From an uncultured Synechococcales cyanobacterium (lineage in GTDB: Bacteria > Cyanobacteriota > Cyanobacteriia > Thermosynechococcales > Thermosynechococcaceae): a stretch of 64,000 nt of DNA. The translations under genes were made by a program, and so were the position numbers. Below the pieces are notes generated by a model. It saw nothing but the letters and a program-made list of their open reading frames with translations, was not told the DNA's origin and ran no database searches. Below are positions 18,162-26,999 of the stretch, piece after piece (the first letter of the stretch is position 1; every line of letters begins with the position of its first letter). The stretch spans positions 19,477 through 83,476 of the forward strand of contig CADCWO010000230.1 in NCBI GenBank assembly GCA_902806435.1, written 5' to 3'.

Positions 18162-18226
18162 TCATCAAGACACCTTGGGAGTGCCTGAATATTCTATTGA
18201 TTGGCTAAGCGAGATGTCAACGGCAG

Positions 18227-18766
18227 CTAATAAACTGAGAAGGAATTAGCTACCTGTTCAAAGCTACTACGGACCCGTGACCAACGTTGCTCAGGCGCAG
18301 AAACACTCAAGGTATAAAGTTTGCCCCGACTAACCGCCACACTTGACAGATTATGCCGTTCTTGGTCGCCAAGCTTAATTGCATACTCTAAATTGTAGTA
18401 AGTCTTCGGACCCAGTTGCCGTGAGACCGCTGATACGAGCTCGGCCTCTCTACCGGAGTTAGGAGGGGCAATCACCTTTTGCGCTAGCCGTTGGCCCACT
18501 TCACTAGGACCACCTAAATCACTAAGTGTTTTGTCGCGATCAACCGAACTGACTACCACACTAACGTTCTCTGTTGCTTCAATTAAGTCTCGGAAGACAA
18601 CATCCGGTCCATTGGCTACTCTGACTGGAACCCAACCATTAGGGTAGAGAAATTCGTAACCGTCAGTACTGTCAATGTAGGCTTGTAGTCCACTTCCAGA
18701 TGAGACACAACCGTGCAGCATCAAGCTTAATAGAATCAAACAAGCTACTGCGAACGGCTTCAGCAT
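18227..18766 (-). CDS. PsbP-family lipoprotein (CyanoP type)
   Basis: A 179-aa thylakoid-lumen protein. The lipoprotein signal MLKPFAVACLILLSLMLHGC puts the lipidated Cys at 20. A PsbP domain follows: the opening DGYEFLYPNGWVPV, VVFRDLIEATENVSVVVS, and the closing YTLSVSAPEQRW. In plants PsbP supports the oxygen-evolving complex; cyanobacterial CyanoP is a substoichiometric photosystem II assembly factor. Function is assigned by family. It is divergent from the SDR gene at 19031. Confidence 0.9.
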   Translation of the reverse strand: MLKPFAVACLILLSLMLHGCVSSGSGLQAYIDSTDGYEFLYPNGWVPVRVANGPDVVFRDLIEATENVSVVVSSVDRDKTLSDLGGPSEVGQRLAQKVIAPPNSGREAELVSAVSRQLGPKTYYNLEYAIKLGDQERHNLSSVAVSRGKLYTLSVSAPEQRWSRVRSSFEQVANSFSVY

Positions 18767-19030
18767 TTTTATACCTCTGTAAGTCTTGTAAACGGTTTTA
18801 GCAAACTCTGATTTGGCTCAGTAGACCTATTTTCTCATCTCAGGGAGCGAATTCGTTGGGGGTTATCGCTAAACTAGCGATATAGGCCAGAGTAGAACAA
18901 CCCTTTGCTTTAGTCAGATTTCTCCAACTAAGGTGCAAGCCCGATACCAAGGCTTATGAGAGACCTTACTGGTTTGCATCAAGGCAAGTCAGCCTTGAAT
19001 AGTATTTCTAATTTTTGAAGGAGCACCCCT

Positions 19031-19918
19031 ATGTTTCTAGTCACTGGCGCAACTGGGCAGGTAGGCCGTCGAGTAGTGCGACTGTTGCGAGGACAAGATC
19101 TACCAGTGCGGGCTTTTGTGCGCTTGACATCCCGTTATGCAGAACTAGAACACCGGGGGGCAGAAATCTTTATTGGTAATCTTTTGCGAGAAAAAGATAT
19201 TCAAAAAGCGTGCCAGGGCGTGAAGTATATCATTAGTGCTCACGGTAGCAACGAGACTAGTGAAGGGGAAGCTGCACTAACAGACTATCAAGCTAATGTG
19301 GACCTGATTGATCACGCTAAGGCGGCGGGTGTAGAGCATTTTACCTTTCTTTCTGTCTTAGGAGCCGAGCGGGGATACGAAGATGCGCCTGTGTTTAAAG
19401 CTAAGTGGGAAGTAGAGCGATACCTGCAAGGAAGTAGCCTAAATTACACGATTCTACGCCCATCGGGGTTTGCTTCTAACTTATTATCCGCAGCAGAACG
19501 GTTTCACCAAACGGGCATTTATGTCTTGATTGGGGACCCGAAAAATCGGACATCAATTGTCAGTACCGATGACCTGGGACGAATTGCGGTGGAATCTCAT
19601 CGTCGCGAAGGAGCACAGAATCAAATCTTAGCGGTAGGGGGCCCAGAGATTTTGCAGCGCGATGAGATTCCCAAAATCTTTAGCCGTGTCTTTAATCGAG
19701 AGCCAATTATCTTGAACCTGCCTCTCCTAGCTGTTGATGGGGTGCGGAACGCGGTGGGTTTATTTAACCCCAAAGCAAAGTCAGCACTAGGAACCTTCAG
19801 AACGTTGCTAGCCAATGAATTTTTCTGCTTCTCCTCTGAAGTAGAACAACTTGAAGCTGTTTTTGAGATGAAAATGGAAACGTTGGAGAACTTTATTAGA
19901 CGCTACTTGACTATTTAG
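19031..19918 (+). CDS. NAD(P)-binding SDR-like protein (NmrA/YwnB type)
   Basis: A 295-aa Rossmann-fold protein. The dinucleotide-binding motif GATGQVGRR lies at 6-14, followed by NVDLIDHAKAAGVEHF, a KAKWEVERYL stretch in the position of the catalytic Tyr-x3-Lys, and LRPSGFASNLL. It is an atypical extended SDR lacking a classical YxxxK, related to cyanobacterial Ycf39-like proteins but distinct from Ycf39 itself. GAAGGAGCACC upstream gives a good ribosome binding site. Substrate unknown; chlorophyll- or quinone-related roles would be guesses. Confidence 0.75.
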   Translation: MFLVTGATGQVGRRVVRLLRGQDLPVRAFVRLTSRYAELEHRGAEIFIGNLLREKDIQKACQGVKYIISAHGSNETSEGEAALTDYQANVDLIDHAKAAGVEHFTFLSVLGAERGYEDAPVFKAKWEVERYLQGSSLNYTILRPSGFASNLLSAAERFHQTGIYVLIGDPKNRTSIVSTDDLGRIAVESHRREGAQNQILAVGGPEILQRDEIPKIFSRVFNREPIILNLPLLAVDGVRNAVGLFNPKAKSALGTFRTLLANEFFCFSSEVEQLEAVFEMKMETLENFIRRYLTI

Positions 19919-20041
19919 CTTACGCCAGTAGATCCGGCTGAGGCTTCCGTAATCAGAGGTGCCTAAAATCTTGAATCTAAAAAATTGATCTATCCTGGAG
20001 GGGTTTGACAAAAGCTCACTTATGCTCGCTCCAGTATCGCT

Positions 20042-20908
20042 ATGCAATGTGTGATTCATCGCCGGGCTGAGTTTTCAGCCAGTCATCGCTACTGGTTACC
20101 AGAGCTGACCGAGGCCGAGAATATTCAACAGTTTGGTCCCTGCATCCGCTTTCCGGGGCACGGGCATAACTATGTTTTATTTGTGTCTATCGGTGGCAAC
20201 CTAGACAAGTCCGGTATGGTGCTCAACCTGTCTGAGGTAAAGCAGGTTATTTCCCGTGAAGTTACTACCCAGCTAGACTTTTCTTATCTAAATGAAGCTT
20301 GGCCTGAGTTTCAGCAGACGCTACCTACGACTGAAAACCTGGCGCGAGTCATTTGGCAACGGCTGGCTCCTTACTTACCGCTTGTGCAGGTGCAATTATT
20401 TGAGCATCCCAAACTTTGGGCTGACTACCAAGGAAATGATATGGAAGCTTACCTGACTATTAGCACTCACTTTAGCGCCGCCCACCGGCTGGCTCGGCCT
20501 GATTTAAGCGATGCCGAAAATTGGCAGATTTACGGCAAGTGTGCCCGTCCCAATGGTCATGGTCACAACTACCATTTGGAGGTCACCGTGCAGGGGCAAA
20601 TCAACCCCCGCACGGGGATGATTGTAGATTTGGCCGCCTGTCAAAAGGTCATCGATGATTATGTTGTAGAGCCATTTGACCATACCTTCCTCAACAAAGA
20701 TGTACCTTACTTTGCTGATGTTGTGCCGACAGCGGAAAATATTGCAGTTTATATCCGGCAACTTTTACAGCAACCAATTTCTGGACTGGGAGCCAAGCTT
20801 TACCGGGTGAAGTTGATTGAAAGCCCGAATAATTCCTGTGAAGTTTACTGTGCTGATCCAATTGACCGGATCGCACTCCCAAGCGAAGCTGCTCTAGCTA
20901 GTCTATAG
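20042..20908 (+). CDS. Tandem 6-pyruvoyl-tetrahydropterin synthase/QueD-like protein
   Basis: 288 aa made of two PTPS/QueD domains (about 1-135 and 139-278). Each has the zinc-binding histidines (FSASHR and GHGHNY; FSAAHR and GHGHNY) and the nucleophilic Cys (GPCIRFPGHGH; GKCARPNGHGH). The C-terminal copy keeps the catalytic Asp-His (FDHTFLN) and a pterin-anchoring Glu near IESPN. The N-terminal copy reads LDFSYLN, so its catalytic His is replaced by Phe. It should therefore have one active and one degenerate site per chain. Products in cyanobacteria could be pterins or a queuosine precursor; the sequence does not decide. Confidence 0.85.
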   Translation: MQCVIHRRAEFSASHRYWLPELTEAENIQQFGPCIRFPGHGHNYVLFVSIGGNLDKSGMVLNLSEVKQVISREVTTQLDFSYLNEAWPEFQQTLPTTENLARVIWQRLAPYLPLVQVQLFEHPKLWADYQGNDMEAYLTISTHFSAAHRLARPDLSDAENWQIYGKCARPNGHGHNYHLEVTVQGQINPRTGMIVDLAACQKVIDDYVVEPFDHTFLNKDVPYFADVVPTAENIAVYIRQLLQQPISGLGAKLYRVKLIESPNNSCEVYCADPIDRIALPSEAALASL

Positions 20909-21182
20909 GGCGCAAAACTCATCCAGAGTAGCGTACTGGTTTAATAAACAAGCGATCGCCGCATTAATTCGTTTAGGCCGGTTTATTGATAACGGTGTAG
21001 TTACTGACACAGCACCACTGGGTAGCACCGTCCATAGTCACTCGATCTCTTGATCAGGGTTCTTTCTAGTTCCTGACACTAAAGCTTATAGCAACAATTG
21101 AAACTTCTAATCCAAGCAAAACTATAACTGGGATAGGATGGAGCCATAAATATACCAATACAGGAATAAAGGGAGGCTGCCC

Positions 21183-22910
21183 ATGGTAGTGCTTGCCGAC
21201 CGGACGCAAAAGCGGTTGACCACCCAGGTTGTGGATATTGCTGCTGACACAACCACAATCCGGTCAATGGACTGGGACCGTGATCGCTTTGACATTGAAT
21301 TTGGCCTGCAAAACGGTACCACCTACAACTCCTTTATCATTCGGGGTGAGAAAACTGCCCTGGTTGATACCTCTCACGAAAAGTTTCGTCAACTCTATAT
21401 GGATGCCCTGCGCGGGCAGATTGACCCAGCTACAATTGACTACCTGATCATTAGCCACACAGAGCCAGATCACAGTGGTCTGGTCAAGGATGTTTTGGCG
21501 CTGGCTCCGCAGGCTACAGTCATCGGCTCAAAAGTAGCAATTCAGTTTTTAGAAGACCTGGTGCATCAACCGTTTGAGCGCCAGATTGTCAAAAATGGTG
21601 ATCGCCTAGACTTAGGTAACGGCCATGAGCTGGAATTTGTAATCGCGCCTAATCTCCACTGGCCGGATACGATCTTTACTTACGATGCCAAGACGCGGAT
21701 TTTGTTCACCTGTGATGCCTTTGGCCTTCACTACTGCACGGAACCGACTTTTGACGAAGATTTAGGAACGATTGAAGCCGACTTCCGGTTTTACTACGAC
21801 TGCCTGATGGCTCCCAATGCTCGCTCTGTGCTGTCTGCTCTTAAACGGATGGATCAGTTAGAGTCGATCTCTACGATCGCTACGGGGCATGGTCCCTTGC
21901 TGCGCCATAACGTTGAGGAACTGACCAATCGCTACCGCCGTTGGAGTCAAGCGAAAGCAAAAGCAGAAGCGGCAACGGCTGTCTTCTACGTCTCGGACTA
22001 TGGCTATAGCGATCGCTTATCCCAGGCCCTTGCTAGAGGGATTAATAAAACTGGGGTGGCCGTAGAAATGATGGACCTCAAATCTGCTGACCCCCAGGAT
22101 GTACAAGAACTCGTCAGCCGGATGGCCGGGATTGTGATTAGTGCTCCTCCCGCTTCCGGGCCAGGAGCCTCGGTTGCCCAAGCAGCGGTAAGTACGGTCC
22201 TAGCAGCAGTTAAAGATAAGCAAGTGGTGGGCTTATTTGAATCCTACGGCGGCAATGACGAGCCGATTGATCCGTTGCTGACGCAATTCCGAGAATTAGG
22301 CTTGAGTGTTGCTTTCCCCGCGATCCGGATTAAGGACACGCCAACGGAAGCGACCTACCAGCTTTGCGAAGAAGCTGGAACTGACCTTGGTCAGGCCCTG
22401 ACCCGCGCTCGGACGATTAAGCAGAAAAAATCCTTGGATGCAGATCTCGATAAAGCTTTAGGCCGGATCTCCGGGGGACTATACATTATCACCGCGAAAA
22501 AGGGTGAGTTAACCAGCGCCATGCTAGCGTCATGGGTGACGCAGGCCAGTTTTAAGCCCCTAGGTCTGACCATTTCTGTGGCCAAGGACCGGGCGATTGA
22601 GTCTCTGATGCAAGTCGGCGATCGCTTTGTGCTCAACGTCTTAGAAGAAGGCAACCACCTGACCCTGATGAAGCACTTTCTGAAGCGGTTTCCCCCTGGT
22701 GCTGATCGCTTCGCTGGGGTCAAAACACAACCCGCGGCGAATGGCTCCCCAATTCTCACAGATGCCTTGGCCTACTTGGAGTGTGAAGTGGCTAGCCGCA
22801 TGGAATGCAGCGACCACTGGATTGTCTATAGCACCGTCGAGGCAGGACGTGTCTCTAAGCCGGAAGCTCTAAGTGCAGTTCACCACCGTAAAGTTGGGAA
22901 CTACTACTAG
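21183..22910 (+). CDS. flv3: Flavodiiron protein Flv3
   Basis: 575 aa with a metallo-beta-lactamase-like diiron domain (about 30-265), a flavodoxin FMN domain (about 265-410) and a C-terminal flavin reductase domain (about 420-575), the three-domain layout of cyanobacterial class C flavodiiron proteins. The diiron ligands are canonical (HTEPDHSG; GHGPLLRH), which identifies the Flv3 rather than Flv1 type. Flv1/Flv3 reduce O2 to water with electrons from photosystem I and protect it in fluctuating light. GGGAGG just upstream supports the ATG. It is followed by a deaminase and flv1 on the same strand. Confidence 0.93.
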   Translation: MVVLADRTQKRLTTQVVDIAADTTTIRSMDWDRDRFDIEFGLQNGTTYNSFIIRGEKTALVDTSHEKFRQLYMDALRGQIDPATIDYLIISHTEPDHSGLVKDVLALAPQATVIGSKVAIQFLEDLVHQPFERQIVKNGDRLDLGNGHELEFVIAPNLHWPDTIFTYDAKTRILFTCDAFGLHYCTEPTFDEDLGTIEADFRFYYDCLMAPNARSVLSALKRMDQLESISTIATGHGPLLRHNVEELTNRYRRWSQAKAKAEAATAVFYVSDYGYSDRLSQALARGINKTGVAVEMMDLKSADPQDVQELVSRMAGIVISAPPASGPGASVAQAAVSTVLAAVKDKQVVGLFESYGGNDEPIDPLLTQFRELGLSVAFPAIRIKDTPTEATYQLCEEAGTDLGQALTRARTIKQKKSLDADLDKALGRISGGLYIITAKKGELTSAMLASWVTQASFKPLGLTISVAKDRAIESLMQVGDRFVLNVLEEGNHLTLMKHFLKRFPPGADRFAGVKTQPAANGSPILTDALAYLECEVASRMECSDHWIVYSTVEAGRVSKPEALSAVHHRKVGNYY

Positions 22911-22931
22911 AAATTTTCAAGCAGGCCTTGG

Positions 22932-23411
22932 ATGACTCAGCCGACAGCTCAAGATGAAGTGATGATGGCGAAAGCCCTGGTTGAGGCTCGCACAGCCCTA
23001 GCCAACGGGGGGGCGGGTATTGCAGCGCTACTGTTGTGGGGCAATGAGATTCTGGCCCTGGATCACAACCGATGTGACGAAGGGGATCAGACAGCTCACG
23101 CAGAGATGGTGGTACTCCGCCAAGCTGCTCAGCGCTTGAGTGCAATGAGTGAGGCACAAAAGGCTGAGCTGACGCTATATACAACCCTCGAACCCTGCTT
23201 GATGTGCCTGTCAGCGATCTCCTTTGTCGGGATTAGACGTGTGGTCTACTCGGCTCTGAACAAGGACGGTACGGAGGATGTCTGGATCGCGCGGGGAATT
23301 ACTATAGAACAGATCAATGGCCTGCTTGTCCGAGGACCACTAGAACTCGTCCCCGGTGTACTGCGAGAGGAGGGTATAGCACTACTAGCAGCAATGAGTA
23401 AGCAAGCGTAA
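22932..23411 (+). CDS. Nucleoside/cytidine deaminase-like protein
   Basis: 159 aa of the zinc cytidine-deaminase superfamily. HAEMVVL supplies the zinc His and proton-shuttling Glu, and EPCLMCLSA the two zinc Cys residues. The spacing fits the TadA/guanine deaminase branch, but it lacks other TadA hallmarks I could name, so the substrate is open. It lies 21 bases after flv3 and 18 before flv1, clearly within the flavodiiron operon. No link between base deamination and O2 photoreduction is established; it may simply be a passenger. Confidence 0.8.
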   Translation: MTQPTAQDEVMMAKALVEARTALANGGAGIAALLLWGNEILALDHNRCDEGDQTAHAEMVVLRQAAQRLSAMSEAQKAELTLYTTLEPCLMCLSAISFVGIRRVVYSALNKDGTEDVWIARGITIEQINGLLVRGPLELVPGVLREEGIALLAAMSKQA

Positions 23412-23429
23412 CCTCATTAGGAGGCAATC

Positions 23430-25193
23430 ATGAATGGACGAGTACTGAATAAGCCACGCGATGTCCAAGTTTTGCCGATCGCTACTGGGACAATGGTGGT
23501 GCGATCTCGCAGTTGGACACGGTTAAAGTTTGAGATTGAATATGCCCTCCAGCGGGGTACTACGGCCAACACCTATTTGATTCAAGGGGCTAAAACAGCC
23601 TTAATCGACCCGCCCGGAGAGACGTTTACCGAGATTTTTTTGCAGGAACTCCAGCAGCGATTGGATTTTCAGCGACTAGATTATGTGGTTTTGGGGCATG
23701 TCAACCCTAACCGGGTGGCAACTCTTAAGGCCCTACTCAGCTTGACAGGGCTATCCAACATTACTGTCGTTTGCTCCAACCCTGGTGCGATAGCTTTACG
23801 TAATGCCTGGTCAGGAACGGCGGACAGTGATGGGCCAGCAGATCAGCCCTTACCCAAGATCCAGATCATGCGGGGCGAGTCAACCCTCGATCTAGGTCAA
23901 GGCCATCAGCTTCAATTCATTCCTACCCCCAGTCCGCGTTGGCCGGATAGCCTCTGTACCTACGATCCACAGACAGAAATTTTGTTCAGTGACAAGTTAT
24001 TCGGAGCCCATGTTTGTGGTGATCAAGTGTTTGACGAGGGCTGGCAGGCGCTGATAGAAGACCGGCGCTACTACTATGACTGCCTGATGGCTCCCAACGC
24101 CCGTAGTGTGGAAACGGCGCTAGAGAAGCTGACTGACTTACCTGTACGCCTCTATGCACCAGGGCATGGTCCGATTGTCCGCTACGGCTTGATAGACTTG
24201 ACTCGTTCCTACGAAAAGTGGAACCGGGAACAGAAGATTCAAGAGACATCCGTAGCCCTGCTGTATGCTTCCGCCTATGGCAACACTGCAACTTTAGGCC
24301 AAGCGATCGCTCGGGGGATTACCAAAGCCGGAGTTGCTGTTGAGGCAATTAACTGTGAAGTCGCAGCCCCAGAAGAAATCCGGGAGGCAGCCGAGAAGTG
24401 TGCTGGGTTTATCATCGGCTCCCCCACGCTGGGCGGTCATATGCCAACGCCAGTTCAAACAGCTTTAGGCATTGTGTTGGCTACGGCAAGCAAAAGCAAA
24501 TTAGCAGGTGTGTTTGGTTCCTACGGCTGGAGTGGTGAAGCGATTGATCTGATTGAAACTAAACTGCAAGACGCGGGCTACAGTTTTGGCTTTGAACCGA
24601 TCCGAATTAAGTTCAAGCCTACAGATGCTACCCTCCAATTCTGTGAAGAAGCGGGCACTGACTTTGCGCAATCCCTCAAGAAAGCAAAGAAAGTTCGGGA
24701 ACCTCGCCAATCTCAACCCGCTAGTAGCGTTGAGCAAGCCGTAGGACGAATTGTTGGCTCCTTAAGTGTGATCACTGCCCAGCGAGGGGATGCCAAGAGT
24801 GCAATGTTAGCTTCCTGGGTTTCCCAAGCTACCTTTACCCCCCCAGGGCTGACTATAGCCGTTGCTAAGGACCGGGCTATTGAATCGCTGATGCACTCAG
24901 GTGGTCGATTTGCCCTCAATGTCTTAGCCGAAGGCAAGCACCTGGGCTTGATGAAACACTTTCTCAAACCCTTTGGCCCCGGTGAAGACCGCTTTGCCGG
25001 CGTGGAAACCCAGGAAGCTAGCAATGGCTCCCCAATCCTCAAGGATGCCTTAGCCTACTTGGAGTGCCGTGCCGAAAGTCGCATGGAGTGTGGCGACCAC
25101 TGGCTTGTCTATGCCGTAGTTGAAAATGGCAGCCTCCTACAACCGAACGCTCTGACTGCCATCCATCACCGCAAATCTGGTACCCGTTATTAG
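23430..25193 (+). CDS. flv1: Flavodiiron protein Flv1
   Basis: 587 aa with the same three domains as Flv3 (diiron-type, flavodoxin, flavin reductase) and high similarity along the length. The diiron site is replaced by neutral or basic residues: GHVNPNR stands where Flv3 has SHTEPDH. This is the diagnostic Flv1 (Flv1/Flv2-type) substitution, so it acts as partner of Flv3 and not as a canonical diiron reductase alone. A strong AGGAGG is 7 bases before the ATG. It is the last gene of flv3-deaminase-flv1. Confidence 0.93.
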   Translation: MNGRVLNKPRDVQVLPIATGTMVVRSRSWTRLKFEIEYALQRGTTANTYLIQGAKTALIDPPGETFTEIFLQELQQRLDFQRLDYVVLGHVNPNRVATLKALLSLTGLSNITVVCSNPGAIALRNAWSGTADSDGPADQPLPKIQIMRGESTLDLGQGHQLQFIPTPSPRWPDSLCTYDPQTEILFSDKLFGAHVCGDQVFDEGWQALIEDRRYYYDCLMAPNARSVETALEKLTDLPVRLYAPGHGPIVRYGLIDLTRSYEKWNREQKIQETSVALLYASAYGNTATLGQAIARGITKAGVAVEAINCEVAAPEEIREAAEKCAGFIIGSPTLGGHMPTPVQTALGIVLATASKSKLAGVFGSYGWSGEAIDLIETKLQDAGYSFGFEPIRIKFKPTDATLQFCEEAGTDFAQSLKKAKKVREPRQSQPASSVEQAVGRIVGSLSVITAQRGDAKSAMLASWVSQATFTPPGLTIAVAKDRAIESLMHSGGRFALNVLAEGKHLGLMKHFLKPFGPGEDRFAGVETQEASNGSPILKDALAYLECRAESRMECGDHWLVYAVVENGSLLQPNALTAIHHRKSGTRY

Positions 25194-25307
25194 AACCGAG
25201 CATCAGGAACCTTAATTTGTTGTAGCTGTAGATTCTAAAGCGTCAATTTTGGTTAAAGTTCATCTGTCCAAGGGAATTATAGTAAAAATCCTCTTTCCTA
25301 CTTTCCA

Positions 25308-26420
25308 ATGGACTTTATTGACCAAATTAAGCCAATTAGTGAACAAATCTCAAAATTGAGAGAACACATTAAAATAGAGGAGGCGACTAAAAGTGCCTTC
25401 GTGATGCCGTTGATTCAGGCTTTAGGGTATAACGTTTTTAACCCAATGGAGGTTTGTCCCGAATTTATTGCAGATGCACCGGGGCTAAAAGGAGAAACAG
25501 TCAATTATGCCATTTTAAGAGATGGTGATCCCATCATGGTGTTTGAGTGCAAGTGGTGTGGCGAAAAATTAGGCTATCCCAGCCATGGTTCTCAGTTGTA
25601 CCGATACCTCTCGTCAACCCCAGCAAAGTTTGGTGTCTTAACCAACGGTGTGCTCTACAGGTTCTACACTGACTTAGAAAAGCCAAACATGATGGACTCT
25701 AAGCCATTCCTAGAGTTCAATATGCTTGATCTTCAAGAGCCACTGATTACTGAGTTAAAAAGTTTTTCTAAGTCCGCTTTCAACCCAGAAGGGTTGCAGA
25801 ACGTAGCTCGAAATTTAATGTACACCAGCGAAGTCAAGCGGATCATGGCTGAGCAACTCGCTGATCCAGAGCCGGATTTTGTCAGATTTTTTGCAAAAAA
25901 GATTTATACCGAAAATATTGCTCCAGCAGTAATGGACAAGTTTAAGGAGATCACTAAACGCTCCTTAAATGAGTTCATCAAAGAGCGTATTATTGGGACG
26001 TTACAGACAGCTCTTAACGCTGGCGAAGCAACGTCTTCTAACTTCCCTAACGGTACAGCTAGTATTGGCGTGATTACTACTGAGGAAGAGCTTGAAGGCT
26101 TTCATATTGTCAAAGCGGTTTTGCGAGAAGCTGTTGATATTAAGCGCATCCACTCTAAAGACACTAAGAGTTACTTTGCTGTTCTTCTAGATGGCAATAC
26201 TTGGAAAACCATTTGCCGCCTTTACTTCAACTCTAAACAGAAATATATTGGTCTATTCGATAAAGACAAAAAGGAAATCAAAACTCCTATTTCAAGCTTG
26301 GAGGATCTATACAGCTTTACTTCGGAATTGAGAACTGCAGTCAGTCGTTTAGATAAGGGAAGTACTACAACTGAACCAAGTGAGATAGAGAATGAAGCCG
26401 TTGCAGATGCAATAGCCTAA
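25308..26420 (+). CDS. Solitary HsdR-N-like PD-(D/E)xK nuclease domain protein
   Basis: A 370-aa protein whose first 150 residues resemble the N-terminal nuclease domain of type I restriction subunit R: an early EEATKSAFVMPLIQALGYNVFNP and a plausible PD-(D/E)xK core ending in DPIMVFECKW. There is no helicase motor and no HsdM/HsdS gene nearby. The C-terminal 120 residues (about 240-350) look like a second globular domain. Such stand-alone proteins are commonly annotated as type I restriction endonucleases; a defence role is inference. The A/T-richer, Lys-rich coding suggests possible transfer. Confidence 0.65.
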   Translation: MDFIDQIKPISEQISKLREHIKIEEATKSAFVMPLIQALGYNVFNPMEVCPEFIADAPGLKGETVNYAILRDGDPIMVFECKWCGEKLGYPSHGSQLYRYLSSTPAKFGVLTNGVLYRFYTDLEKPNMMDSKPFLEFNMLDLQEPLITELKSFSKSAFNPEGLQNVARNLMYTSEVKRIMAEQLADPEPDFVRFFAKKIYTENIAPAVMDKFKEITKRSLNEFIKERIIGTLQTALNAGEATSSNFPNGTASIGVITTEEELEGFHIVKAVLREAVDIKRIHSKDTKSYFAVLLDGNTWKTICRLYFNSKQKYIGLFDKDKKEIKTPISSLEDLYSFTSELRTAVSRLDKGSTTTEPSEIENEAVADAIA

Positions 26421-26477
26421 TCTGCCAGCAACTCGATAGGCGGCTCTTTGAATGCAAGAGAAACAACAAGTGAGTCG

Positions 26478-26975
26478 CTAAAGCTCCCCTCGAATTTCCT
26501 CAACGACCCCGTCGCGCAGCAGAATCTCTACCTGCATTTTCTGGATCAAATTGTCGCCTTGGCTGACGTGAAAAAAGCTGTCTATTTGCCCCTGGCTTAC
26601 TTCTTGGTTGAGTTCTAGCAGTTGTACTTGTTGCAGTTGCTGAAGCGCTTGGTTCTTCTGCTCTAGCAGTTCACTACGTTGATTATTGACTTGCACTTGC
26701 ACATCATTCAGTTGGGCTTGAATGGTATCACTGGGTTGTAGCCCAGAAGACCCAACAAGCTGAAGACCCTGCTTTTGCACTTCCGCCATGATTTGCTGAG
26801 CTTGCACCTCTAATTGCTGAAGCTGAGCATCTGCCTGGTTGAGCTGAGCTTGAAGCTGTTGCTGTGCCTCCTCCTTCCAGCGCGGGGTAACGATCGCCTT
26901 GACGTTGATGGTTCGTCTTAGCAGAAGTTGCTGGTTGGAAACCTGCATCGGAAAAAGCTCGTTAGAAACTTGCAT
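26478..26975 (-). CDS. YlqD family coiled-coil protein
   Basis: A 165-aa Gln-rich protein. A short beta-rich start (LLLRRTINVKAIVTPRWKEE) is followed by a long coiled coil (about 35-125) and a C-terminal strand segment ending in GVVEEIRGEL, the layout of YlqD proteins widespread in cyanobacteria and firmicutes. Function is not established. The N-terminus holds two near-identical MQVSN starts nine codons apart, so translation may begin at 26948 instead. It lies 25 bases downstream of the acyl-activating enzyme gene on the same strand. Confidence 0.75.
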   Translation of the reverse strand: MQVSNELFPMQVSNQQLLLRRTINVKAIVTPRWKEEAQQQLQAQLNQADAQLQQLEVQAQQIMAEVQKQGLQLVGSSGLQPSDTIQAQLNDVQVQVNNQRSELLEQKNQALQQLQQVQLLELNQEVSQGQIDSFFHVSQGDNLIQKMQVEILLRDGVVEEIRGEL

Positions 26976-26999
26976 AAATAATTTAGTTAAGACTTCAAG

